DNA from: Comamonadaceae bacterium
GTDB taxonomy: Bacteria > Pseudomonadota > Gammaproteobacteria > Burkholderiales > Burkholderiaceae_C
DNA: 64,000 bases
Reading direction: 5' to 3'
Assembly: GCA_027486755.1 (NCBI GenBank)
Contig: JAIXOM010000033.1
Location: forward strand, 1-64,000
The translations under genes were made by a program, and so were the position numbers. Below the pieces are notes generated by a model. That model was not told where the DNA came from, made no database searches, and saw only the letters and a program-made list of their open reading frames with translations. Below, piece after piece: positions 15,077 through 24,521 of this stretch (positions are counted from its first letter, which is position 1; each line of letters begins with the position of its first letter).

Positions 15077-16105
15077 TCAGACCTGCTGCCAGAGCAAGGG
15101 CTCGCCGCCGCGCAGGGGTTTGAGCTCGGCCGCGCCGAAGGGGTAGCTCTCAGGGGCGTTCCAGGCCTGCTTGAGCAGCGTGACCGTACCCTGGTTGCGT
15201 GGCAAGCCATAAAAATCAGGCCCGTGAAAACTGGCGAAAGCCTCCAGCCTGGCGAGTGCACCCGCCTGCTCGAAGACCTCGGCGTAGAGCTCCAGCGCGG
15301 CATGGGCGGTGTAGCAGCCGGCGCAGCCGCTGGCATGCTCCTTCAGGTGGGCCGGGTGCGGTGCGCTGTCGGTGCCCAGGAAGAACCGGCAGTTGCCTCC
15401 CGTGGCCGCCTGCACCAGGGCCAGCCGATGGGTTTCGCGCTTGAGCACCGGCAGGCAGTAGTAGTGCGGCCGGATGCCGCCTGTAAAGATGGCGTTGCGG
15501 TTGTAGAGCAGATGGTGGGCGGTGATGGTCGCCGCCAGGTTCTCGCCGGCCTCGGACACATACTGTGCCGCCTCCTGCGTGGTGATGTGCTCGAAGACGA
15601 TTTTCAGGCCCGGAAAGTCGCGCCGCAGGCCGATCAGGTGGCGATCGATGAACACCGCCTCGCGGTCAAACAGATCAATGTCGGCGTTGGTCACCTCGCC
15701 GTGCACCAGCAGCAGCATGCCCTCGCGCTGCATGGCCTCGAGCACCGGGTAGATCTTGCGCAGCTCGGTCACGCCGGCGTCGCTGTTGGTGGTGGCACCG
15801 GCAGGGTAAAGCTTGGCCGCGACCACGCCGGCGGCCTTGGCGCGGGCGATCTCCTCGGGCGCCAAGTTGTCGGTGAGATAAAGCGTCATCAGGGGCTCAA
15901 AGCTCAGGCCCGCCGGCACCGCCGCGCGGATGCGGTCGCGGTAGGCCAGGGCCTGGGCCGCGGTGGTGATCGGCGGCTTGAGGTTGGGCATGATGATCGC
16001 GCGGGCGAACTGCCTGGCGGTATGCGCGACAACGGTACCCAGCACGTCGCCGTCGCGCACATGCAGATGCCAATCGTCGGGGCGTGTGATGGTCAGGCTT
16101 GTCAT
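15077..16105 (-). CDS. pyrC: Dihydroorotase
   Basis: Using the ATG at 16105 the protein is 342 residues, like class II PyrC. The zinc-binding DWHLHVRDG opens the barrel. The carbamylated lysine sits in [14 protein letters not shown]. Further ligands are in VHGEVT, FEHITT and LGTDSAPH. It interconverts carbamoyl aspartate and dihydroorotate in pyrimidine synthesis. The preceding LysR gene is only 10 bases upstream, so the two may share a transcript, an unusual partner for a housekeeping enzyme. Confidence 0.96.
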   Translation of the reverse strand: MTSLTITRPDDWHLHVRDGDVLGTVVAHTARQFARAIIMPNLKPPITTAAQALAYRDRIRAAVPAGLSFEPLMTLYLTDNLAPEEIARAKAAGVVAAKLYPAGATTNSDAGVTELRKIYPVLEAMQREGMLLLVHGEVTNADIDLFDREAVFIDRHLIGLRRDFPGLKIVFEHITTQEAAQYVSEAGENLAATITAHHLLYNRNAIFTGGIRPHYYCLPVLKRETHRLALVQAATGGNCRFFLGTDSAPHPAHLKEHASGCAGCYTAHAALELYAEVFEQAGALARLEAFASFHGPDFYGLPRNQGTVTLLKQAWNAPESYPFGAAELKPLRGGEPLLWQQV

Positions 16106-16115
16106 AGTCAACTCT

Positions 16116-17045
16116 TTAATTTTGAGGGGGAGCGCCGCCGTCATGGCGGGCTTGTAGAAAGTCCCAGAGCGCCTGGGCCTCGGCCTTGGACTGGCCCTTG
16201 GCCTTGGCTCGGTACAGCCGCACCTGCAAGCCCACCGACAGACCGGTGCCCGCACTGAGCAACTGGCCCCGGGCCACCTCTTGGGTCACCGCGCTTTGCG
16301 GCAGGAAGGCCAGGCCATGGCCTTCCAGAGCCATGGCCTTGAGCCCTTCGGCCATGTCGGTCTCGTAGACCTTGTCCAGATGCACCGGTGTGCGGGCCTG
16401 CTTGAGCACATGCTCGACCATGCGCCCGAGGTAGGCGCCGCTGGCGTAGGCCAGATAGGGCACCGGCGCCGGGGCCTGGCCGGGCAGGCTCCACAGGGCA
16501 CTGCCGTCGGCGCTTGGGGCCACCCAGGGGCTGAGTAACTCCTGCCCAAGCACCACCATCTCGTAGCGCTGCGGATCGAGCGCGATGGGCTGGGCGTCGT
16601 GGTGGTAGGCGATCAGCAGATCACAGCTGCCCTCCACCAAGCGCAGCACCGCATCGTGCACATTGAGCGCGATCAGCCGGCTTTTGATCGGCCCGAACTG
16701 CTCGCGCAGCTCGCTCAGCCAGGCCGGGAAAAAAGTGAAGGCCAAGGTGTGCGGCATCGCAAATTCAATCATGCCCTGACCGGCGACCACATGACCGCGC
16801 AGCATGGCCCGGGTGGTCTGCAGGCCCTGCAGCATCTCCAGCGCCTGTGCATACAGCGTCTGGCCGGCTGGCGTGAGGTGGGTGGGGTAAGAGCTGCGAT
16901 CAACCAGGTCGGTGCCGGCCCAGGCTTCCAGAGCCTGGATGCGGCGCGAGAACGCCGGCTGCGTCACATGGCGCAGCTGCGCCGACCGACTGAAGCTGCG
17001 GGTTTCAGCCAGGCTGATGAAATCCTCGAGCCACTTGGTTTCCAT
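16116..17045 (-). CDS. LysR-family transcriptional regulator
   Basis: From the ATG at 17045 the protein is 309 residues. The winged helix-turn-helix spans ~1-65: [23 protein letters not shown], then [15 protein letters not shown] type-2 periplasmic-binding-like effector domain follows from ~90. The ETKWLxDF opening recalls HypT/YjiE-type regulators, but that is a weak resemblance. It sits between an ABC exporter gene (19 bases upstream) and pyrC (10 bases downstream) in the same direction, rather than divergent from a target as many LysR genes are. Confidence 0.92.
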   Translation of the reverse strand: METKWLEDFISLAETRSFSRSAQLRHVTQPAFSRRIQALEAWAGTDLVDRSSYPTHLTPAGQTLYAQALEMLQGLQTTRAMLRGHVVAGQGMIEFAMPHTLAFTFFPAWLSELREQFGPIKSRLIALNVHDAVLRLVEGSCDLLIAYHHDAQPIALDPQRYEMVVLGQELLSPWVAPSADGSALWSLPGQAPAPVPYLAYASGAYLGRMVEHVLKQARTPVHLDKVYETDMAEGLKAMALEGHGLAFLPQSAVTQEVARGQLLSAGTGLSVGLQVRLYRAKAKGQSKAEAQALWDFLQARHDGGAPPQN

Positions 17046-17064
17046 GGCAAAAATTATCGCAGCC

Positions 17065-18963
17065 TCAGGCGGCGACCGGGCCCGGGCCGGTCCACCCCGT
17101 CCCCGCCTCGGCCAGGCCCGCATCATCGTCGTGGCCTTCTTGCTGCATGGACCACATGCGGGCGTAGGCGCCAGACTGGGCCAGCAACTGCGCATGGGTG
17201 CCGCGCTCGACAATGCGCCCGGCCTGCATGACCAGGATTTCATGCGCGTCAACCACGGTCGAGAGGCGGTGAGCGATCACCAGCGTGGTCTTGTTTTGCG
17301 CGGCGCTGCGCAACTCGGCCTGGATGGCACGCTCATTGGCCGAGTCGAGCGCCGAGGTGGCCTCGTCAAAAATCAGCACCGGCGGGTTTTTGAGCAAGGT
17401 GCGGGCAATGGCCACCCGCTGCTTTTCGCCGCCAGACAGCTTCAAGCCCCGCTCACCCACCATGGTTTCATAGCCCTTGGGCGTGGAGACGATGAAATCG
17501 TGGATGCGCGCCGCGCGCGCCGCCTCCTCCACCTGCTCGCGGGTGGCATCAGGCCGGCCGTAAGCGATGTTGTAGTAGACCGTGTCGTTGAACAGCACCG
17601 TATCTTGCGGCACGATGCCTATGGCCTGCCGCACGCTGGCCTGGGTGACCTGGGCTATGTCCTGGCCGGCGATCAGGATGTGTCCGCCGCTGCGGTGATT
17701 GCTCACGTCGTAGAAGCGATAAAGCAAGCGCGCCAGGGTTGATTTGCCCGCACCTGAAGGCCCGACCACCGCCACCGTCTTGCCCGCTGGAATATGAAAA
17801 CTCAAACCGTGCAAGATGGCCCGGTTGGCGTCGTAGCCAAAGTCCACGTTTTCAAAACGCACATCGACCTGACCGGCAGGCAGCTTGAGCGGCTGGGCCC
17901 CAGTCACGTCGGCCACCTCGCGCTCTTTTTCCAATAGGCGAAACATCTTGTCCAGATCGGTCAGGCTCTGCTTGATCTCACGGTAGATGACGCCAAGAAA
18001 GCCCAGCGGAATGTAGAGCTGGATCATGAAGGCATTGACCATGACCAGATCGCCCAGGCTCATGCGGCCGTCGATCACGCCCTGGGTGGCGCGCCAGAGC
18101 ATGGCCACCAGCGCCACCGCGATGATGAGTTGCTGGCCGGTGTTGAGCAGGCTGAGCGTGGCCTGGCTCTTGATCGCGGCGCGCCGGTAGCGCTCCAGGC
18201 TCTCGTCATAGCGCCGCGCCTCAAACGACTCGTTGTTGAAATACTTGACCGTCTCGTAGTTGAGCAGGGAGTCGATGGCCCGGCTGTGGGCTGAAGAATC
18301 TAGCTCGTTCATTTGCCGCCGAAATTGGGTACGCCACTCGGTCACCGTCACGGTAAAGGCAATGTAGAGCACCAGCGCAATGATGGTGATGCCCGCAAAC
18401 CAGACGTCGAATTTGACAGCCAACAAGGTCAGCACCAAAGTGACCTCGATCAAGGTGGGCACGATGCTGTAGAGCGAGTAGGAAATCAGCGAATGCACCG
18501 CCCGGGTGCCGCGCTCGATGTCGCGCGTCATGCCGCCGGTCTGCCGGTCCAGGTGAAAGCGCAGGCTCAGCGCATGCAGATGGTTGAATACTTCCAGCGA
18601 AATCCGCCGGGCCGCGCCCTCGGTGGCCTTGGAAAACACCAACTCGCGCAGTTCAGTGAAGAGCGAGGTCGACAGACGCAGCAAGCCATAGGCCAGCAGC
18701 AAGCCCAGCGGCACCACCCACAGGGCCGCCGCCGGACGGGTCGCCGGGTTCATGGTGTCGACCAATTCCTTGAGCAGCAGCGGTACGCCCACATTGGCCA
18801 GCTTGGCGCCGACCATGAAGCTCAAGGCCGCCATCACCCGCCATTTATAGGCCCACAGATAGGGAAACAGGCGCCGCAGGGTAGCCCAATCCGAACGTTC
18901 GGCGGCGCTCGCCGCCGCTGGGGTCGCTGGGGTAGGCTCAGGGGAAACGGCTCGATGGCGCAT
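17065..18963 (-). CDS. ABC exporter, Atm1/ABCB7-like (fused membrane and ATPase domains)
   Basis: Starting at the ATG at 18963 gives 632 residues: a six-helix membrane domain (~45-340) and a nucleotide-binding domain (~370-610). The latter has Walker A GPSGAGKST, signature LSGGEKQR, Walker B VLIFDEATSALD and switch His in VIAHRLSTV. The segments LRELVFSKATEGAARRISLEVFNHLHALSLRFHLDRQTGGMTRDIERG and LNYETVKYFNNE are characteristic of the mitochondrial Atm1 / bacterial heavy-metal exporter branch, which exports glutathione conjugates or persulfides. It diverges from the thioesterase gene across 78 bases. Confidence 0.9.
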   Translation of the reverse strand: MRHRAVSPEPTPATPAAASAAERSDWATLRRLFPYLWAYKWRVMAALSFMVGAKLANVGVPLLLKELVDTMNPATRPAAALWVVPLGLLLAYGLLRLSTSLFTELRELVFSKATEGAARRISLEVFNHLHALSLRFHLDRQTGGMTRDIERGTRAVHSLISYSLYSIVPTLIEVTLVLTLLAVKFDVWFAGITIIALVLYIAFTVTVTEWRTQFRRQMNELDSSAHSRAIDSLLNYETVKYFNNESFEARRYDESLERYRRAAIKSQATLSLLNTGQQLIIAVALVAMLWRATQGVIDGRMSLGDLVMVNAFMIQLYIPLGFLGVIYREIKQSLTDLDKMFRLLEKEREVADVTGAQPLKLPAGQVDVRFENVDFGYDANRAILHGLSFHIPAGKTVAVVGPSGAGKSTLARLLYRFYDVSNHRSGGHILIAGQDIAQVTQASVRQAIGIVPQDTVLFNDTVYYNIAYGRPDATREQVEEAARAARIHDFIVSTPKGYETMVGERGLKLSGGEKQRVAIARTLLKNPPVLIFDEATSALDSANERAIQAELRSAAQNKTTLVIAHRLSTVVDAHEILVMQAGRIVERGTHAQLLAQSGAYARMWSMQQEGHDDDAGLAEAGTGWTGPGPVAA

Positions 18964-19041
18964 GAAGGAAACCTTGGCAGACAATGCAGTCGGGTCCGGT
19001 GCCGCACCGCGCAGCGCCTCGCCCATCCAAGGATTGTGCCC

Positions 19042-19491
19042 ATGTCCACCCCACCGTCGTCCAACAGCCAGACCGCCTTGCCCCTGCCAGTCGGCTTTCC
19101 GCCACCCAGTCAGGGCGAGTTGGTGATGAAGGTCATCCCTATGCCCAGCGATGTCAACGCCAATGGCGACATCTTTGGCGGCTGGGTCATGGCCCAGGTC
19201 GACCTGGCTGGCTCGGTGCTGCCGGCGCGCCATGTCAAAGGCCGCATGGCGACGGTGGCGGTCAACGAATTCGTCTTCAAGCAGCCGGTGCGGGTGGGCG
19301 ACATCCTGTCCTTCTACGCAAAACTGCATCGGATAGGCCGCACCTCGATCACGGTCGCGGTCGAGGTCTATGCCGAGCGCTACAGCGTGCAGGGCCAGTA
19401 CATGAAGGTGACCGAGGCCAACCTGACCTATGTGGCCATCGACGACCAAGGCCGGCCCAGAGCCATACCGACAAGCGAGCTGGGACTCTGA
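19042..19491 (+). CDS. Acyl-CoA thioesterase (YciA-like hotdog fold)
   Basis: The 149-residue protein has the hotdog core with VMKVIPMPSDVNANGDIFGGWVMAQVDLAG, where the Asn-Gly-Asp-Ile-Phe-Gly-Gly-Trp block is the YciA active site. A conserved VNEFVFKQPVRVGDILSFYAK strand pair follows. It hydrolyses acyl-CoAs. The first ~25 residues are a non-conserved proline-rich extension. The stop codon touches a REP-like hairpin that begins at 19490. Confidence 0.9.
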   Translation: MSTPPSSNSQTALPLPVGFPPPSQGELVMKVIPMPSDVNANGDIFGGWVMAQVDLAGSVLPARHVKGRMATVAVNEFVFKQPVRVGDILSFYAKLHRIGRTSITVAVEVYAERYSVQGQYMKVTEANLTYVAIDDQGRPRAIPTSELGL

Positions 19492-19529
19492 TCAAGCGCC
19501 GCATCGCTGCGAGGGCGCAGCTCCCACTC
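19490..19529. repeat. REP-like hairpin element, copy 2
   Basis: Forty bases with stem GCTGCG (19506-19511), loop AGGG and arm CGCAGC (19516-19521). They are identical to copy 1 at 8450-8489 except for two covarying base pairs. It sits between the convergent thioesterase and gpsA genes, the classic location for such elements, and may act as a bidirectional terminator or mRNA stabiliser. Confidence 0.78.
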
Positions 19530-19570
19530 CCCCTTGTCCAAACAAAGCTGGTTTTTGTGGGGGGGCGGGA

Positions 19571-20578
19571 CTAGCGCAACTCGGGCGCTGGCTCACGGCC
19601 CATGAGCATGGCCACTGCTTGCTCGGGCTGCAGGCGGCCATCGAGCAAGGCCACCACCGCCTGCGAGATCGGCATGTCCACGCCCAGAGCGCGGGCGCGT
19701 TGCACCACGGTGCGGGCGCAGTAAACGCCTTCGGCCACATGACCGAGCGAAGCCAGCGCCTGCTGCAGGCTCTGGCCTTGGGCCAGCAGCAGACCCACCT
19801 TGCGGTTGCGGCTGAGGTCTCCGGTCGCTGTGAGCACCAGATCGCCCAAGCCCGACAGGCCGGTGAAGGTTTCGGCGCGCGCGCCCAGAGCCACGCCCAA
19901 GCGGGTGATCTCGGCCAAGCCGCGGGTGATCAAGGCCGCCCGGGCATTGAGGCCCAGTGCCAGCCCATCGCAAAACCCAGTGGCAATGGCCAGCACATTT
20001 TTGACCGCACCGCCGACTTCAGCGCCGACCAGATCATCGTTGGCGTAAATCCTCAGGGTCGGGCCGTGAAAGGCCTCAACCAGCGCTCGCCGCACCGCTT
20101 CATGGTGGCTGGCCGCTACCAGTGCGGTCGGCCGGCCCAAGGCGACCTCGCGGGCGAAGCTGGGGCCGCTGAGTACGCCACACATCAATTGCGGCGCGAC
20201 CTCGGTCTGAATCTCGTGGACCATAAGGCCGCGCTCCTGCGCGCCCGCTTGCGGCAACTCAAAGCCTTTAGAAAGCCAGGCGACAGGGGCGGGCAGATGA
20301 GCCAATTGACTGAGCAGGCCGCGTGCGGCCGCCACTGGACCCGCGAGCACCACCAGGTCCTGCTCGGCCGCTGCGGCCCGCACATCGCCACCGACGAAGC
20401 TCAAGGCCGCTGGCAGCTCCACCCCGGGCAAATAAGCCGCGTTGCTGCGCTGAGCCTGCAAGGCCTGCAACTGCTCCGGATTGCGCGCCCACAGGCTGAC
20501 CCGATGCCGACCCTGGGCCGCCGCGTTGGCGGCCAGGGCGGTGCCCCAGGCACCGGCGCCGATGACAGTGACTTTCAT
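19571..20578 (-). CDS. gpsA: Glycerol-3-phosphate dehydrogenase [NAD(P)+]
   Basis: The 335-residue cytosolic enzyme has the dinucleotide-binding motif [16 protein letters not shown] at the N-terminus, [24 protein letters not shown], the catalytic-lysine region [13 protein letters not shown] and [17 protein letters not shown]. It reduces dihydroxyacetone phosphate to sn-glycerol 3-phosphate for phospholipid synthesis. It follows secB by 50 bases on the same strand, a common arrangement in proteobacteria. Confidence 0.97.
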   Translation of the reverse strand: MKVTVIGAGAWGTALAANAAAQGRHRVSLWARNPEQLQALQAQRSNAAYLPGVELPAALSFVGGDVRAAAAEQDLVVLAGPVAAARGLLSQLAHLPAPVAWLSKGFELPQAGAQERGLMVHEIQTEVAPQLMCGVLSGPSFAREVALGRPTALVAASHHEAVRRALVEAFHGPTLRIYANDDLVGAEVGGAVKNVLAIATGFCDGLALGLNARAALITRGLAEITRLGVALGARAETFTGLSGLGDLVLTATGDLSRNRKVGLLLAQGQSLQQALASLGHVAEGVYCARTVVQRARALGVDMPISQAVVALLDGRLQPEQAVAMLMGREPAPELR

Positions 20579-20628
20579 GGCGGGGCTGAGATTGCACTGC
20601 CCTGAGCGCAGCGGCTCAGGGACGGCGC

Positions 20629-21075
20629 TCAGGCGGTTTGGGTGCCGGCCTGCTCCAGCTGCTGCTGGTAGAGCGCCTGGAAGTTGATTTCGGCCAGATG
20701 CACCGGGGGAAAGCCTGCGCGCTGCACCGCGTCTGCCACGTTACCGCGCAGATAGGGGTAGACGATCTGCGGGCAGGCCATGCCCAGAACCGGCCCCATT
20801 TGATCAGCCGGCAGATTGCGAATCTCAAAAATTCCGGCCTGCTTGGCCTCGATCAGAAACACTGTCTTGTCGCCGATCTTGGTGTGCACCGTGGCGATAA
20901 CACTGGCCTCATAGACGCCGTCGGCAACCTGTTCCGAGCCCACTGCCAGCTGAATGTCAACCTGCGGCTGAGCCTGTTCGAGCAGGATGGCCGGGGAGTT
21001 GGGTTGCTCCAGGGACAGCTCCTTGAGGTAGATGCGCTGAATCTGAAAAACGGGATCGGCTTGCGTGTCGGCCAT
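20629..21075 (-). CDS. secB: Protein-export chaperone SecB
   Basis: The 148-residue protein matches SecB throughout: [19 protein letters not shown] at the N-terminus, the central [16 protein letters not shown] and [39 protein letters not shown] near the end. The tetramer keeps preproteins unfolded and delivers them to SecA. It belongs to the grxC-secB-gpsA cluster. Confidence 0.97.
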   Translation of the reverse strand: MADTQADPVFQIQRIYLKELSLEQPNSPAILLEQAQPQVDIQLAVGSEQVADGVYEASVIATVHTKIGDKTVFLIEAKQAGIFEIRNLPADQMGPVLGMACPQIVYPYLRGNVADAVQRAGFPPVHLAEINFQALYQQQLEQAGTQTA

Positions 21076-21245
21076 GAAGGTGGTCCTGGGAGTTTGGATA
21101 ACAAAAGACTAGGCTAGAGCCTGGCCAAAAGGGCATTATGTCAGGCAGCACGAGGGCAGTAGCCAGGTCTCATAGGAGGCGCCATAGACGGCCTTGCCCA
21201 CTGATTGCGGCAGCAAGCGCTGCGCGCTGGCCGCCGCGCGAAGGC

Positions 21246-21515
21246 TCAGACCTGCACCTGACCCTGCAGCAGCGGCAGCAGGCCGCCACGCGCATCGAGG
21301 GCTATCAGATCGTCGCAGCCGCCGACATGGGTCTGACCGATGAAAATCTGTGGCACGGTGCGCCGACCGGTCGTTTCCATCATCTTCTCGCGCTCGCCAG
21401 GAATCTGGTCGATGCGCACTTCCTCCACCTGCTCGACGCCGCGGCGCTTGAGCAATTGCTTGGCCTGCTGGCAGTAAGGGCAGACGGCGGTGGTGTACAT
21501 CTTGACGGCTTGCAT
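21246..21515 (-). CDS. grxC: Glutaredoxin 3
   Basis: From the ATG at 21515 (CTGGAG Shine-Dalgarno) the protein is 89 residues. It has the dithiol active site CPYC at residues ~12-15, the cis-proline segment RRTVPQIFIG and the glutathione-contacting GGCDDLIALD. It reduces disulfides using glutathione. It lies between the rhodanese and secB genes in the same direction. Confidence 0.95.
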   Translation of the reverse strand: MQAVKMYTTAVCPYCQQAKQLLKRRGVEQVEEVRIDQIPGEREKMMETTGRRTVPQIFIGQTHVGGCDDLIALDARGGLLPLLQGQVQV

Positions 21516-21598
21516 AAACACTCCAGAGGAAAACGGACGAGAGCTTGCCACAAGCTCGCTCCTGATGTGCGGCCGAGCCGCGCGCAACCCGCTTTCAA

Positions 21599-22009
21599 TC
21601 AGGCTTTTTCAACCGGCAGGCCGGCATCGCGCCAAGCTTTGAGGCCGCCGGCAATGGATTGGGCTTGCTCGAAACCCAGCTTTTTGGCAACGCCCGCGGC
21701 ACGGGCAGCACGGGCACCGACCGGGCAGACCATGATGACCGGCAAGGCCTTGTTCTTGACCAGGCCGGGCAGCCTATCCTCCAGCTGGCCGAAAGGCACG
21801 CTCTTGGAGCCGATCACATGGCCGGCGGCAAATTCATGCGGCTCGCCCACATCGATCACCACCGCTTTTTCGCGGTTGATCAACTGCACCGCATTGGCGG
21901 GACTCAGGCTGCCGGCGCGCGCGCCGCCAGCAATCACGGGCCACATTAGCAAGGCGCCCGAAGTCAAGGCCACGGAGATCAACATCCAGTTGTCGAGCAG
22001 GAATTTCAC
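21599..22009 (-). CDS. Rhodanese-like protein, membrane anchored
   Basis: The 136-residue protein begins with a GTG and has one N-terminal transmembrane segment (WMLISVALTSGALLMWPVIAG). It is followed by a single rhodanese domain with VIDVGEPHEFAAGHVIGS and the active-site loop CPVGAR, whose Cys would carry a persulfide. It precedes grxC and secB, a conserved order in Burkholderiales. It diverges from gpmA across 124 bases. Confidence 0.9.
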   Translation of the reverse strand: MKFLLDNWMLISVALTSGALLMWPVIAGGARAGSLSPANAVQLINREKAVVIDVGEPHEFAAGHVIGSKSVPFGQLEDRLPGLVKNKALPVIMVCPVGARAARAAGVAKKLGFEQAQSIAGGLKAWRDAGLPVEKA

Positions 22010-22133
22010 AAAGATCCTTTGGGGGTCGGGTACGGCAAAGCTCGCGATTCTAAAATGACGTCACTTTTTGTGCCGAACCGGGGTCTGCAGCAGACCCATC
22101 GCAGGCGCCGCATCCACCCCACATTCTCTGAAT

Positions 22134-22880
22134 ATGTACCAACTCGTGCTCATCCGCCATGGCGAATCGACCTGGAATCTAGAAAACCGCTTCACCGGCT
22201 GGACCGACGTGGACCTGACCCCCACCGGCTTGCAGCAGGCCAAGGAGGCCGGTCGCCTGCTCAAGGCCGAAGGCTTTGACTTTGACCTGGCCTATACCAG
22301 CGTGCTCAAGCGCGCCACCCGCACGCTGTGGCATGTGCTCGACGAAATGGACCGCACCTGGCTGCCGGTGGTGCACAGCTGGCGCCTCAATGAGCGCCAC
22401 TATGGCGCGCTGCAGGGCCTGAACAAGTCCGACATGGCTCGCCAGTATGGCGACGAGCAGGTGCTGATCTGGCGCCGCAGCTACGACACGCCGCCGCCGG
22501 CGCTCGAGCCCCAGGATCCGCGCAGCGAGCGCGGCGACCGCCGCTACGCCCGGCTCGAAGCCGGCCAGGTGCCGCTGACTGAATGCCTCAAGGACACGGT
22601 GGCTCGGGTCATTCCTTTCTGGAACGAGGCCATGGCGCCAGCCATCAAGGCTGGCAAGCGGGTGGTGGTGGCCGCCCACGGCAATTCCATCCGCGCCCTC
22701 ATCAAATACCTGGACGGCGTCTCCGACCAAGACATCGTGGGGCTGAACATCCCCAACGGCATTCCGCTGGTCTACGAACTCGATGCCGATCTGCGTCCGC
22801 TGGGCCACCGCTACCTGGGCGATGCCCAGGCTGCTGCCCAGGCGGCCGCAGCGGTAGCGGCGCAGGGCCAGCGCGGCTAA
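22134..22880 (+). CDS. gpmA: 2,3-bisphosphoglycerate-dependent phosphoglycerate mutase
   Basis: The 248-residue enzyme has the phosphohistidine motif LIRHGEST (His9), the [10 protein letters not shown] equivalent [15 protein letters not shown], and the second catalytic histidine in [14 protein letters not shown]. It interconverts 3- and 2-phosphoglycerate in glycolysis. The C-terminus ends in an Ala/Gln-rich tail ([16 protein letters not shown]) beyond the usual end. The region upstream contains TGACGTCA (22056-22063) and a small GGGTCTG/CAGACCC hairpin (22081-22097) of unknown meaning. Confidence 0.96.
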   Translation: MYQLVLIRHGESTWNLENRFTGWTDVDLTPTGLQQAKEAGRLLKAEGFDFDLAYTSVLKRATRTLWHVLDEMDRTWLPVVHSWRLNERHYGALQGLNKSDMARQYGDEQVLIWRRSYDTPPPALEPQDPRSERGDRRYARLEAGQVPLTECLKDTVARVIPFWNEAMAPAIKAGKRVVVAAHGNSIRALIKYLDGVSDQDIVGLNIPNGIPLVYELDADLRPLGHRYLGDAQAAAQAAAAVAAQGQRG

Positions 22881-22886
22881 GCCAGT

Positions 22887-22906
22887 CCCGGGGCGACCGC
22901 CCCGGG
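22887..22906 (+). terminator. Hairpin after gpmA (possible terminator)
   Basis: CCCGGGGC, loop GACC and GCCCCGGG form an 8-pair stem seven bases after the gpmA stop. No T-tract follows, so it may be a weak or Rho-assisted terminator or an mRNA 3' stabiliser. Confidence 0.4.
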
Positions 22907-22974
22907 ATATTGCCCTACAAGCTCTTGCAATATTGAGCCCGCCGTTTACACAGGCTCATCGGCACGGGTGTATA
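22907..22974 (+). promoter_or_regulatory. Putative promoter and operator upstream of the CtpA gene
   Basis: TTTACA (22945-22950) and TGTATA (22969-22974) are 18 bases apart, a moderate sigma-70 promoter. Upstream lies an inverted repeat ATATTGC (22907-22913) / GCAATAT (22927-22933), which could be an operator. The assignment is by pattern only. Confidence 0.4.
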
Positions 22975-23042
22975 TTGATAGTCATTTTCTACGCAACCTG
23001 GCGGCCGTTTGATGCCGCCTCACGCGTGGTGACGGAGACGGA

Positions 23043-24476
23043 ATGCGCCAGAAACTCAAAATTGCGGGCTGGATCAGCCTAGGAGCGGTTGCAGGAGCAC
23101 TGACCACGGTGCAATTGCAGGCGGTCGCACGCAATAATTTTTCACCCCTGCCCCTGGAAGAACTGCAGCAGCTGGCGGCGGTCTTCAGCATGGTCAAGAG
23201 CGACTATGTGGAGCCGGTTGATGAGAAAAAGCTGATCAACGAGGCCATCTCGGGCATGGTTGCCAGCCTCGACCCGCACTCGGCCTATTTCGACAAAAAA
23301 ACCTTCAAGGAGTTTCGCGAAGGTACGACCGGTCGCTTTGTGGGCGTCGGTATAGAAATCAGCCAGGAAGAGGGTCTGGTCAAGGTGGTCTCGCCCATTG
23401 AAGGATCTCCCGCCGACCGGGCCGGCCTCAAGCCCAATGACCTGATCACCAAGATCGACGATACCTTCGTCAAGGGACTGACGCTCAATGAGGCGGTCAA
23501 GCGCATGCGCGGCGAGCCCAACACCAGGGTGCTGCTCACCATCTTCCGCAAGGACGAAAACCGCACCTTCCCGGTCACCATCGTGCGCGAGGAGATCCGC
23601 ACCCAGTCGGTGCGGGCCAAGATGATCGAGCCCGGCTTCGGCTGGCTGCGCATATCGCAGTTCCAGGAGCGCACCGTCGAAGACTTCGTCTCCCGCCTGG
23701 AGACCCTCTACAAGCAAGAGCCCGATCTCAAGGGCCTGGTGCTCGACCTGCGCAACGACCCGGGCGGCCTGCTCGACGCGGCGGTGGCCATCTCGGCGGC
23801 ATTCCTGCCGGAAAATGTGACTGTGGTCTCGACCAACGGCCAGTTGGCCGAAAGCAAGTACACCTACAAGGCCTCGCCTCAGTACTATGTACGCCGCGGC
23901 GCAGATCCGCTCAAGCGCCTGCCCGCCGCCCTCAAGAACGTGCCGCTGGTGGTACTGGTCAACGAGGGCTCAGCCTCGGCCAGCGAAATCGTCGCTGGCG
24001 CCCTGCAAGACCACAAGCGCGCCACCATCATGGGCAGCCAGACCTTCGGCAAGGGCTCGGTGCAGACGGTGCGACCGCTCGGCCCCGACACCGGCCTGAA
24101 GATCACCACCGCCCGTTACTTCACCCCCAGCGGTAAGTCCATCCAGGCCAAAGGCATCGTGCCCGATGTGCTGGTCGATGAAACCGCCGAAGGCAGCCCC
24201 TTTGCCATCCTGCGCTCGCGCGAGGCCGACCTGGACAAGCACCTGTCAGGCAGCGGTTCGCCCGAAACCAAGGACCCCGCTCGGGAGAAGGCACGCGAGG
24301 AGGCGCTCAAGAAGCTGGAGGAAGCCTCGCGCAAGCCAGCCGATCAGCGGCGCCCGCCCGAGTTCGGCAGCGACAAGGACTTCCAGCTGACCCAGGCCAT
24401 CAACCAGCTCAAGGGCCGGCCGGTATTGGTCAGCAAGACGCAGACGACCCGCGCCGAGGCCAAGAAGGAAAACTGA
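23043..24476 (+). CDS. C-terminal processing peptidase (S41, CtpA type)
   Basis: A 477-residue periplasmic protease. It has an N-terminal signal or anchor (AGWISLGAVAGALTTVQL), a PDZ domain around residues 95-180 (GRFVGVGIEISQEEGLVKVVSPIEGSPADRAGLKPNDLI), and the S41 core. The catalytic serine is in VNEGSASASEIVAGALQDH and the lysine in TFGKGSVQTVRPL. It cleaves proteins near their C-termini. A lysine- and glutamate-rich tail follows. It is flanked by gpmA and moeB, a conserved betaproteobacterial order. Confidence 0.95.
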   Translation: MRQKLKIAGWISLGAVAGALTTVQLQAVARNNFSPLPLEELQQLAAVFSMVKSDYVEPVDEKKLINEAISGMVASLDPHSAYFDKKTFKEFREGTTGRFVGVGIEISQEEGLVKVVSPIEGSPADRAGLKPNDLITKIDDTFVKGLTLNEAVKRMRGEPNTRVLLTIFRKDENRTFPVTIVREEIRTQSVRAKMIEPGFGWLRISQFQERTVEDFVSRLETLYKQEPDLKGLVLDLRNDPGGLLDAAVAISAAFLPENVTVVSTNGQLAESKYTYKASPQYYVRRGADPLKRLPAALKNVPLVVLVNEGSASASEIVAGALQDHKRATIMGSQTFGKGSVQTVRPLGPDTGLKITTARYFTPSGKSIQAKGIVPDVLVDETAEGSPFAILRSREADLDKHLSGSGSPETKDPAREKAREEALKKLEEASRKPADQRRPPEFGSDKDFQLTQAINQLKGRPVLVSKTQTTRAEAKKEN

Positions 24477-24521
24477 GCCTGAACGCATCCGCCGGCATGG
24501 TTTGAAGGTGGCCGGGTCTGC

